DNA from: Bacteroidetes bacterium UBA5697
GTDB lineage: Bacteria > Bacteroidota > Bacteroidia > B-17B0 > Aurantibacillaceae
Assembly: GCA_002420145.1 (NCBI GenBank)
Contig: DIHL01000076.1
Location: 1-12,952 of the forward strand
Direction of reading: 5' to 3'
DNA length: 12,952 nucleotides
Numbering within the stretch: the first letter of the stretch is position 1; every line of letters starts with the position of its first letter. The position numbers were made by a program, and so were the translations under genes. Shown piece by piece: positions 7,129-12,952 of the stretch. The notes under the pieces are model-generated. The model was not told the DNA's origin and made no database searches. It worked only from the letters and a program-made list of their open reading frames with translations.

Positions 7129-8435
7129 TACACGTTAGTGTTTAATTTATCAAGTGCTTTTTTTGCAGGTGCAAAATCAGGATTTTTTTGAAGTACTTTT
7201 TTTAGTAATTCAATCGCTTTTCCGTTTTCTCCCTTATCCATTTTATCTAAAGCATCTGAATACAACAAAGAGGTTTCGTAACTTAAGGAAGATGTTTTGG
7301 TTTCTGTTGCTTCTTTATTATCAGCGTTTAATTCTACATTTAAACCACTTGCAATTTTTACTACCAATTTTTTCTCTAAGTCAAAAAAGGTATTGGTTTG
7401 TCCGTCTATACCTTCACTTTTAATAATCTTTCCAGTCTCCACATCAATAATTCGAGCGTCCATACGCATGCTGCCCATTAAATCGAAAAATGCTCCTGTT
7501 AAAATATATTGCACACCTAATAACTTTCCAACTTTAGTAGCAGTAGATGCGTCAAACTTTTTTGAGTTATTTAATTTTTGCTCTTTTAAAATTTCTTCTA
7601 ATCGCGCACGTTCAATGACGTTTAGCATTTTAATTTTTGATAAATCAGAAATCAACATATCCGCTAAACCTTTTCTTAAACGTGATAATTCAGCATTATC
7701 AGAACCATTATCAAAATATAAAATAGCAATACGTTTGGCATCTGCATTAGAAGTCGCACTATTTAAATCATTAACAATTGCTTCTTGTTGATTGACTGAA
7801 TTCTCAGTTGCATTAGTTGCTTGTTGTGCTTGTGTTGCAACTTCGTTAGAGTCTTTATTTAAGAAATAGAATGCTGCAAAACCTCCAATCAATACAATTA
7901 AAGCCACTAATAAAATGGGAACTAATGGCGATTTCTTTTGAGTAACAGTAGCTGATGTAGGAATGTTTGTATTTCTTCCTCCATTGGATTCAGCATAGCT
8001 TTGCACAGGCGTAATTAATTCGTTTGGTACATTGCCTTTTAAATATTCTAAGAAAAACCAATTCGTTAAACTAGCTAATGCTGTTTGGCAAGGAGCAATC
8101 CATTCACGTGTAGCTTCTGATAAATCATCTTGTGCATGCGCGGCATAATTACCATACGTTTGAATAGTGCCTATTAAAATCCCGATTTTATCTGGAATAA
8201 TTTTCTTTTGTAATAACTCACGTCCGTAATCATTCAACATCATTTTGCTTTTTGGTTCGCCCAATTCTTTGGTGTACATAAAGCGACAAATAGCTTCCGT
8301 AGTTCTACGAGCATTTTGCAAAAATGTATCAGGGTCTTGGTCGGCATAACCAAATGATTTTACAAGCATTCGGCTTAGGTGAGACACTTTCTCTTCTAAG
8401 CTTTCAATTTGTTGGTCTTTATTAGTGTCAGACAT
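7128..8435 (-). CDS. DUF4145/HEPN-like, transmembrane, CsgG-like and TPR protein
   Basis: 435 aa with four visible parts. Residues about 22-132 are helical and resemble DUF4145/HEPN-like domains (ARRTTEAICRFMY, then GNYAAHAQDDLSEATREW). The R-x4-6-H pair of ribonuclease HEPN domains is absent before His100, so an RNase role is not supported. One transmembrane helix spans 171-192 (LVPILLVALIVLIGGFAAFYFL region), with KK before it and a polar Gln/Asn/Thr-rich linker (195-232) after it. That suggests a cytoplasmic N-terminus and a periplasmic C-terminus. Residues 233-366 are a CsgG/TolB-N-like domain (RIAILYFDN, KGLADMLISDLSK, ILTGAF, MDARIIDVETG), clearly paralogous to that of the next gene. 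Residues 386-425 form a single TPR-like unit ending in KNPDFAPAKKAL. It is the first gene of the operon, preceded by a plausible promoter. The specific function is unknown. Confidence 0.82.
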   Translation of the reverse strand: MSDTNKDQQIESLEEKVSHLSRMLVKSFGYADQDPDTFLQNARRTTEAICRFMYTKELGEPKSKMMLNDYGRELLQKKIIPDKIGILIGTIQTYGNYAAHAQDDLSEATREWIAPCQTALASLTNWFFLEYLKGNVPNELITPVQSYAESNGGRNTNIPTSATVTQKKSPLVPILLVALIVLIGGFAAFYFLNKDSNEVATQAQQATNATENSVNQQEAIVNDLNSATSNADAKRIAILYFDNGSDNAELSRLRKGLADMLISDLSKIKMLNVIERARLEEILKEQKLNNSKKFDASTATKVGKLLGVQYILTGAFFDLMGSMRMDARIIDVETGKIIKSEGIDGQTNTFFDLEKKLVVKIASGLNVELNADNKEATETKTSSLSYETSLLYSDALDKMDKGENGKAIELLKKVLQKNPDFAPAKKALDKLNTNV

Positions 8436-8460
8436 AGTTTTGTGATTATTATCAAAAATA

Positions 8461-8490
8461 CAAATTATATTGCATTAGAAAGTGTCAAAA
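8461..8490 (-). promoter_or_regulatory. Candidate promoter of the phosphatase operon
   Basis: On the minus strand TTTTG (8490-8486) is followed after 17 bp by ATAATTTG (8468-8461), close to the Bacteroidota pattern TTG, about 19 bp, TAnnTTTG. The -7 match lacks the first T-A register by one base (TATAATTTG). It lies 26 bp upstream of the ATG at 8435, a suitable distance for a short leader. Confidence 0.45.
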
Positions 8491-8496
8491 GCTGGC

Positions 8497-8504
8497 TATT
8501 TTTG
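8497..8504 (+). promoter_or_regulatory. Candidate -7 box for the LiaF-like operon
   Basis: TATTTTTG matches TAnnTTTG on the plus strand. A TTG at 8470-8472 could be the -33 element, but the 24-bp spacing is long. It would give a leader of about 120 nt that contains the TACC repeats at 8546-8577. Confidence 0.35.
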
Positions 8505-8545
8505 TAAAAAACAAGCATATTAAATTCAGATTGCCGCCACCAAAG

Positions 8546-8577
8546 TACCGTTTACCGACTACCTGAGTAATCTTACC
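8546..8577 (+). promoter_or_regulatory. TACC repeats on a 7-bp period, possible operator
   Basis: TACC occurs at 8546, 8553, 8560 and 8574, each a multiple of 7 bp from the first; the 8567 slot holds GTAA instead. The patch is richer in G and C than its surroundings. ACCGTTTAC (8547-8555) fits, except at its last base, the LytTR-domain binding consensus I recall from the literature ([AT][AC][CA]GTTN[AG][TG]). The operon that follows encodes a LytTR regulator, so autoregulation is a reasonable guess. A short inverted repeat TTGCT/AGCAA (8581-8597) follows. Confidence 0.35.
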
Positions 8578-8634
8578 TAATTGCTATTGTACAGCAAGTA
8601 TTCCTCATATACTTTTACAAAAAAATTAGAACAA

Positions 8635-9435
8635 ATGACATATCAACAGGAACACATGGATTTTGAAGAAATGTGTAAGCAATCAGAACAAAGCCACAAA
8701 AGAGGAAAAGTATTTGGAGGAATTTTAGTAGTGTTTGCAGGCTCATTATTTTTAGCAAGAGAATTAGGAGCAGATATTCCACATTGGATATTTACTTGGA
8801 AAACATTTTTAATCGCATTGGGTTTATTAATAGGAGTGAAGCATAATTTTAAAAATGCTTGGTGGTTTTTCTTAATAGCCATTGGAGGAATTTCTTTATT
8901 AGGGGATGTTTATCCTGATATGAATATTAAACCATTTATATGGCCAGTGCTTATCATCTTATTTGGTTTGATGATTATTTTTAAACCGCGTGGTAAATTT
9001 AAACATAAACGTCATTGGGATAAATTTCAGAACAGAGGACATGGATTTAATAATCGTAGAAATGAATGTTGCACAACTGAAACAACCAGCGAAGAAGATT
9101 TAGTAGATTTTACAACGTTTATGGGAAGTGTTAAAAAAAATATTCTTTCCAAAAATTTTAAAGGAGGCGAAATAACTAATGTGTTTGGTGGTTCAGAAAT
9201 TAATTTATCACAGGCAGACATTGATAAAACAGCAATTTTAGAATTGACGAATGTGTTTGGAGGAACAAGATTAATTATTCCTGCAAATTGGGAAATTCAT
9301 TCTGAATTAGTTTCTGTGTTTGGAAACATAGAAGATAAAAGACCTATTCAACCCAAGTTAAATGCTGAAGCTGAAAAAGTATTAGTTCTTAAGGGCAATA
9401 CATTTATGGGTGGTATTGAAATAAAAAGTTATTAA
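8635..9435 (+). CDS. LiaF-like membrane protein (DUF5668-type TM region plus LiaF C-terminal domain)
   Basis: 266 aa from the ATG at 8635. An in-frame TTG at 8581 would add 18 residues, but it lies in a region with regulatory-looking repeats and the added residues look non-native, so I prefer the ATG. Four hydrophobic helices (about 26-43, 53-68, 75-90, 101-117) form the membrane part. They are followed by a basic, His/Arg-rich linker (118-142) and a C-terminal beta domain of the LiaF (cell-wall-active antibiotics response) type. That domain shows a repeated turn motif: TFMGS (161), NVFGG (182), NVFGG (206), SVFGN (227) and TFMGG (256), consistent with a beta-solenoid. LiaF proteins of Firmicutes inhibit the LiaS kinase, and a similar control of the LytS-type kinase encoded two genes on is an inference. 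It is the first gene of a five-gene operon. Confidence 0.82.
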   Translation: MTYQQEHMDFEEMCKQSEQSHKRGKVFGGILVVFAGSLFLARELGADIPHWIFTWKTFLIALGLLIGVKHNFKNAWWFFLIAIGGISLLGDVYPDMNIKPFIWPVLIILFGLMIIFKPRGKFKHKRHWDKFQNRGHGFNNRRNECCTTETTSEEDLVDFTTFMGSVKKNILSKNFKGGEITNVFGGSEINLSQADIDKTAILELTNVFGGTRLIIPANWEIHSELVSVFGNIEDKRPIQPKLNAEAEKVLVLKGNTFMGGIEIKSY

Positions 9436-9458
9436 TCTCAAAAAAACATATATATCAT

Positions 9459-9806
9459 ATGAAACGCTATTTAGTAAAACTGATGTTTAACATCAATATC
9501 GATAATGGAAATCACGCTCATCAATTTGACGAACAAATTAGAATTGTGGAAGCTTATACTTTAGAATCCGCTTTTCAGAAAGCTAGAAATATTGGCAAGA
9601 AAGAAGAAGAAACCTTTGTTAATAGCGAAAGTAAAATGGTACACTGGCAGTTTATTGACGTAACAGATGTTTACGAGCTAGAGTCTTTAAAAGATGGAGA
9701 ACAAGTATATTCAACAACGCATGAAAATACAGAGCGTCATTCGTTTATTAATTATGTGCGACAAAAAGCAATGTTAATTCAAGCAAAAAGCTTAACTTTT
9801 GCATAG
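9459..9806 (+). CDS. Small DUF4288-like protein
   Basis: 115 aa, soluble, with no signal peptide or membrane helix. The layout (KRYLVKLMFNI at the N-terminus, an ESAFQKARNIGKKEEE helix at 36-51, then WQFIDVTDVYEL at 63-74) resembles DUF4288 proteins, small alpha/beta proteins of unknown function. The assignment is by pattern memory and is moderate. The ATG at 9459 follows the LiaF-like stop by 23 bp, and the kinase start follows its own stop by 10 bp, so it belongs to the operon. Its position between a likely kinase regulator and the kinase suggests an accessory role in that circuit, which is inference only. Confidence 0.72.
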   Translation: MKRYLVKLMFNINIDNGNHAHQFDEQIRIVEAYTLESAFQKARNIGKKEEETFVNSESKMVHWQFIDVTDVYELESLKDGEQVYSTTHENTERHSFINYVRQKAMLIQAKSLTFA

Positions 9807-9816
9807 TTAATTTAGA

Positions 9817-10863
9817 TTGAAAAGCTATACTTCATATTCGTTCAAAAAAATCCTCACGATGTATATTGCGTGGTGGATTTTTTGGGCATTGATACAAAGT
9901 TGGGTCTTACATCAATTAGATTTAAACTGGGATTATGCTATTATTGATTCTGTAATTACAAATGGTTTATTGGCATTGGCTTGTTTTGCCGCCATCATAT
10001 TGTTTCGTTACTATCAGCCAGGAAGAAGTAATCGTATATATAGATTAATATTTGCATTAAGTATTACTATTTTATACTGTATTTCTTTTAAATGGGTATT
10101 GACTTATTTATTAGGAGCAGACGAATACTATTTAGATTTTTTAGAAAAGTCAATGCCCATACGATTTATTATATCTCTGTTAGTACTAACATTTTTAACT
10201 ATCACCAATTGGTTACTATATAATTTACAAGAGCAAAAAGATAAAGAGCAACGTCAAAATGCAGCTGAGCAATTAGTGAAAGAAGCTGAGTTAGCAAGAT
10301 TACGCCAGCAATTGCAGCCACACTTTTTATTTAATAGTTTAAATTCGATTAGCGCTTTAGCTGGCTCTAAGCCAAATGAAGCTAGAAAAATGATTCAGCA
10401 GTTGTCAGATTTTTTAAGAGGTACGTTGAAGAAAGATGATCAGCAAACTGTTTCTTTGCACGAAGAAATAGAGCATTTAAAATTGTATTTAGAAATTGAG
10501 AAAGTTCGTTTTGGTCATCGTTTGCAAATAGATATTAATATGGAGTGCGATAACAAAGATGTATCACTACCGCCATTATTATTACAGCCTATTGTTGAGA
10601 ACGCTATAAAATTTGGATTATATGATACCATAGAAGATATCATAATTAGCATCTCTTGTCATTTTGAAAATAATTATCTGAGCATTCAAATAAAAAACCC
10701 TTTTGATTCGGATACACAGCAGGCGAATGAAGGAACTGGTTTTGGTTTAAGTTCGGTTCAGCGTCGTTTATTTTTGTTGTACGCTCGAAATGATTTAATG
10801 ACCACAGAAAAAAAGGACGGACAATTTATTACCTCGTTAAAAATACCTCAAATTAAAAAATGA
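9817..10863 (+). CDS. LytS-type sensor histidine kinase
   Basis: 348-aa membrane kinase of the LytS/YehU family (His_kinase domain PF06580 plus HATPase_c). Four hydrophobic segments (about 14-33, 40-63, 75-98, 115-136) form the N-terminal sensor, with almost no extracytoplasmic domain. A short coiled coil (137-163) leads to the H-box LRQQLQPHFLFNSLNS, whose His169 is the predicted phosphorylation site. The N-box is LQPIVENAIKFG (256-267, Asn262) and the G-box is GTGFGLSSVQRRL (306-318). All motifs for ATP binding and autophosphorylation appear intact. The start is TTG at 9817, 10 bp after the previous stop. An ATG at 9859 (residue 15) would remove the basic N-terminal tail and place the start right at the first helix, and cannot be excluded. 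The stop overlaps the regulator start (ATGA). Confidence 0.92.
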   Translation: MKSYTSYSFKKILTMYIAWWIFWALIQSWVLHQLDLNWDYAIIDSVITNGLLALACFAAIILFRYYQPGRSNRIYRLIFALSITILYCISFKWVLTYLLGADEYYLDFLEKSMPIRFIISLLVLTFLTITNWLLYNLQEQKDKEQRQNAAEQLVKEAELARLRQQLQPHFLFNSLNSISALAGSKPNEARKMIQQLSDFLRGTLKKDDQQTVSLHEEIEHLKLYLEIEKVRFGHRLQIDINMECDNKDVSLPPLLLQPIVENAIKFGLYDTIEDIIISISCHFENNYLSIQIKNPFDSDTQQANEGTGFGLSSVQRRLFLLYARNDLMTTEKKDGQFITSLKIPQIKK

Positions 10864-11600
10864 ATAAAGTAGTGATTATAGATGATGAGCCATTGGCTCG
10901 CAGTATTGTTGTAGAATATTTACAGCAACATCCATCTATTGAAATAGCAGCCGAATGTAATGATGGATTTCAGGGCGTGAAAGCAATCATGCAACATAAA
11001 CCTGATTTGATTTTTTTAGACATTCAAATGCCAAAAATAAATGGCTTTGAAATGTTAGAATTATTGGATTCAACACCATCGGTAATTTTTACCACTGCCT
11101 TTGATGAATATGCTATTAAAGCCTTTGAAGCGAATGCTATTGATTATTTATTGAAGCCTTTTAGTAAAGAACGGTTTGATTTAGCGATTCAAAAATGGAA
11201 CGAGAAAAAAAACACATCGTCAGAAAAAAATATTCAATCTCTTTTAGAAAATACGACGAAGCAACCTGATGAAAAAAATAGAATCGTTGTAAAGAATGGA
11301 AGCGATATTCGCATTGTGCCAATGGCTGATGTGATGTATATAGAGGCTTATGATGATTATGTAAAGATCTTCACGAAGGATACTTATTATTTGAAAAAGA
11401 AAACAATGAACTATTATGAGCAGGTGCTTGATAGTACTCATTTTTTCAGAACACATCGTTCCTTTATTATCAATTTACAGGAATTGACTAAAATAGAACC
11501 TTTAGAAAAAAATACTTATGTTGTGTTGCTTAAAAATGGAAAGAAAATTCCATTGAGTCGCACGGGTTATTCTAAATTGAAAGAAACTCTCGGAGTCTAA
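10860..11600 (+). CDS. LytTR-family response regulator
   Basis: 246-aa cytoplasmic transcription regulator. The receiver domain (1-115) has the acidic pair Asp8/Asp9, the phosphoacceptor Asp54 in FLDIQMP, Thr79 in FTTAFDEYA and Lys99 in LLKPF, so it should be phosphorylatable. A charged linker (112-140) joins it to a LytTR DNA-binding domain (141-244) with the signatures VMYIEAYDDYVKIF (158-171), FFRTHRSFIINL (195-206) and KIPLSRTGYSKL (229-240). The ATGA overlap with the kinase shows translational coupling and cognate pairing. LytTR proteins usually bind direct repeats, and the repeats at 8546-8577 upstream of the operon are a candidate target. Confidence 0.95.
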   Translation: MNKVVIIDDEPLARSIVVEYLQQHPSIEIAAECNDGFQGVKAIMQHKPDLIFLDIQMPKINGFEMLELLDSTPSVIFTTAFDEYAIKAFEANAIDYLLKPFSKERFDLAIQKWNEKKNTSSEKNIQSLLENTTKQPDEKNRIVVKNGSDIRIVPMADVMYIEAYDDYVKIFTKDTYYLKKKTMNYYEQVLDSTHFFRTHRSFIINLQELTKIEPLEKNTYVVLLKNGKKIPLSRTGYSKLKETLGV

Positions 11601-11604
11601 TACC

Positions 11605-12648
11605 ATGTCATTCATAAAATCATTAGGTAAAAATCCCTCAGGGAAAAGATTGGAGCGTATGAAGCAATCGCCTAATTTTAAAAATAACGCCTTTCAAAAT
11701 TTATCACATACCTACCAGTTATCGAAAGATACTTCCTATGCGAAAATTATGAAAGATCAAATGAATAAGTCTAAGTATGTTGAGCCTAAAAAAATAGTAC
11801 CATTTGTAAAAACAGATTTGCATGCTATCAATGCAGAAGAACCAATAATTGTTTGGTTCGGACACTCATCTTATTTACTAAAAATTAATGGTAAAACCAT
11901 TTTAGTGGACCCTGTATTTAGCGGCAATGCTTCTCCATTTTCGTTTATGATAAAAGCTTTTAAGGGTGCCGATGAATATAAAGCAGAGCAGATGCCTAAA
12001 ATTGATTTGCTATTACTAACGCACGATCATTATGATCATTTGGATTATAAAACATTAAAATTATTGCGCTCCAAAATCAAACAAATTTACTGTCCTTTAG
12101 GAATTGGCTCGCATTTAGAACATTGGGGCTTTGAAGAATCCCGTATTACAGAATTAGATTGGTGGGAAACGAGTTCGTTTGCAAACGACATTGAAATTAC
12201 TGCAACGCCCGCAAGACATTATACAGGACGAACGATGGTGCGCTCCAAAATGTTGTGGGCTTCTTATGTTTTAAAAACAAATACGCATTCCATTTATTTA
12301 GGTGGCGATTCAGGTTACGATGCTCATTTTAAAATGATAGGCGAACAATATGGACCTTTTGATATTGCTTTATTAGAATCAGGACAGTACAATACTTCCT
12401 GGCCAAATATCCACATGATGCCAGAAGAAACAGTACAAGCAAGTATTGACTTAAACGCTACTATTTTATTTCCAATTCATTGGGGCAAATTTGCTTTAGC
12501 TATGCACGATTGGGATGAACCTATTAAGCGTGTTTTGAAAAAAGCAAATGAGTTAAGTGTAAAAGTAACCACGCCAAAGATTGGCGAACCTTTACTAATA
12601 AGTAGATGCCACGAGACAAAATCGTGGTGGGAGTTTGATTCTTTTTAA
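11605..12648 (+). CDS. NAPE-PLD/RomA-like metallo-beta-lactamase-fold hydrolase
   Basis: 347 aa, no signal peptide. The metallo-beta-lactamase fold shows the zinc motif LLLTHDHYDHLD (137-147; His140, His142, Asp144, His145), then His205 (TPARHYTGR), Asp235 (YLGGDSGYD), His270 and His292 (PIHWGKF). WFGHSSYLLKING (84-96), VDPVFSGNASPF (101-112), ELDWWE (183-188) and YGPFDIALLESGQY (249-262) are typical of the NAPE-PLD/UlaG-like/RomA branch, whose members include a phospholipase D acting on N-acyl-phosphatidylethanolamine. Substrate cannot be told from sequence; a lipid or other phosphodiester is plausible. It starts 4 bp after the regulator stop, so it is very likely the last gene of the operon and may be an effector or regulon member. 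The first 75 residues are a polar extension before the fold. Confidence 0.9.
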   Translation: MSFIKSLGKNPSGKRLERMKQSPNFKNNAFQNLSHTYQLSKDTSYAKIMKDQMNKSKYVEPKKIVPFVKTDLHAINAEEPIIVWFGHSSYLLKINGKTILVDPVFSGNASPFSFMIKAFKGADEYKAEQMPKIDLLLLTHDHYDHLDYKTLKLLRSKIKQIYCPLGIGSHLEHWGFEESRITELDWWETSSFANDIEITATPARHYTGRTMVRSKMLWASYVLKTNTHSIYLGGDSGYDAHFKMIGEQYGPFDIALLESGQYNTSWPNIHMMPEETVQASIDLNATILFPIHWGKFALAMHDWDEPIKRVLKKANELSVKVTTPKIGEPLLISRCHETKSWWEFDSF

Positions 12649-12952
12649 GGTTATGAGAATATTTTGTTGTTATGATATTTAATAATTTTACTTCATTTAA
12701 CCTCTTTGTATTCAATTTTTTTTAGAAATATTTTTTAGGTTATCGTTATCTATAATAAATGACAAATATTTAATGCTTCTAATTGATGCTTATTATCATT
12801 AGTAATTAAGACATGGTCGGCAAGGTATTTATAATAGTTTTTAATGTTATTTAATAAGTAAGTAATCCTTAAGTAATAAAATACTTGTGTGTTTTAAATA
12901 AAAACAACCCGCTAATATAGAATTAGCAGGTTATTGTAAATAAATTTTATTG
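12649..12952. other. Non-coding right end
   Basis: These 304 bp are very AT-rich and hold no reading frame of credible length on either strand. I see short direct repeats of AAGTAAT (about 12860 and 12876) and a terminator-like hairpin at 12906-12932. I see no tRNA, small-RNA or transposon signature. Confidence 0.6.
12906..12932 (-). terminator. Hairpin terminator of a minus-strand gene beyond the right edge
   Basis: The arms 12906-12916 and 12922-12932 pair over 11 positions around a 5-nt loop. Position 12910 against 12928 is C/A in the plus transcript but U/G in the minus transcript, so the stem is complete only on the minus strand. There it is followed by GTTTTTATTT. On the plus side the tail is poor in T. 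It therefore most likely ends a gene converging from the right, and may also slow transcription from the hydrolase operon. Confidence 0.65.

Noticed and set aside
7297..7791. 164-codon open frame on the plus strand
   Set aside because: It lies antisense within the DUF4145/CsgG-like gene, whose protein has clear domains and a membrane helix. The antisense product is Ser/Phe/Ile-rich with no recognisable motif, a typical shadow frame.
7128..8435. HEPN ribonuclease toxin or defence gene
   Set aside because: The R-x4-6-H catalytic pair is absent, no antitoxin partner is adjacent, and the gene is fused to an envelope domain within a signalling-type operon.
8581..8634. TTG-initiated N-terminal extension of the LiaF-like protein
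   Set aside because: The 18 added residues are not typical for the family, the TTG lies within a small inverted repeat, and the ATG at 8635 gives a normal N-terminus.
8521..8634. tRNA or small structured RNA in the GC-richer spacer
   Set aside because: No cloverleaf arms and no long stem can be formed. Only a 5-bp inverted repeat and the TACC repeats are visible.
12524..12715. 63-codon minus-strand frame at the 3' end of the hydrolase gene
   Set aside because: It is mostly antisense to the hydrolase C-terminus and has no features of a protein.

Overview
The window reads as an AT-rich chromosomal segment of a member of the Bacteroidota, probably Flavobacteriia or a relative. The signs are: no Shine-Dalgarno leaders, TTG used as a start codon, -7 boxes resembling TAnnTTTG, LytS/LytTR pairs, and a TPR-coiled-coil-SpoIIE phosphatase carrying a linker (SITYAKRIQDAYLP) that I associate with this phylum. 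I see no transposase, phage gene, CRISPR array, rRNA or tRNA.

Left part (1-3038) is housekeeping. The N-terminal part of a probable lipoprotein runs off the left edge on the minus strand. It is followed, also on the minus strand, by an agmatinase-family ureohydrolase with a clear terminator at its 3' end, and by pdxH (pyridoxamine 5'-phosphate oxidase). Diverging from pdxH across only 35 bp is a plus-strand UPF0301 (YqgE/AlgH) protein that starts with TTG.

Middle part (3103-8435, minus strand) is the most interesting. Three tightly packed genes are read right to left: (1) a membrane protein with a DUF4145/HEPN-like N-terminal helical domain, one transmembrane helix, a CsgG/TolB-N-like domain and a C-terminal TPR; (2) an exported protein with a paralogous CsgG-like domain followed by about 530 mainly helical residues; (3) a soluble protein with TPRs, a coiled coil and an apparently active SpoIIE-type PP2C phosphatase. 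The 1-bp overlap and 6-bp gap argue for co-translation. My inference is a trans-envelope signalling module whose cytoplasmic output is protein dephosphorylation. No anti-sigma factor, anti-anti-sigma factor or kinase partner lies next to it.

Right part (8635-12648, plus strand) is a five-gene operon: a LiaF-like membrane protein, a small DUF4288-like protein, a LytS-type histidine kinase, a LytTR response regulator and a NAPE-PLD/RomA-like metallo-beta-lactamase-fold hydrolase. The spacing is 23, 10, -4 and 4 bp. It looks like a cell-envelope stress circuit with two accessory genes. The 199-bp divergent region between the two operons holds candidate promoters for both, and a set of TACC repeats on a 7-bp period that could be an operator. 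The last 304 bp are non-coding. They end in a hairpin whose wobble pair and T-tract show that it serves a minus-strand gene beyond the right edge.
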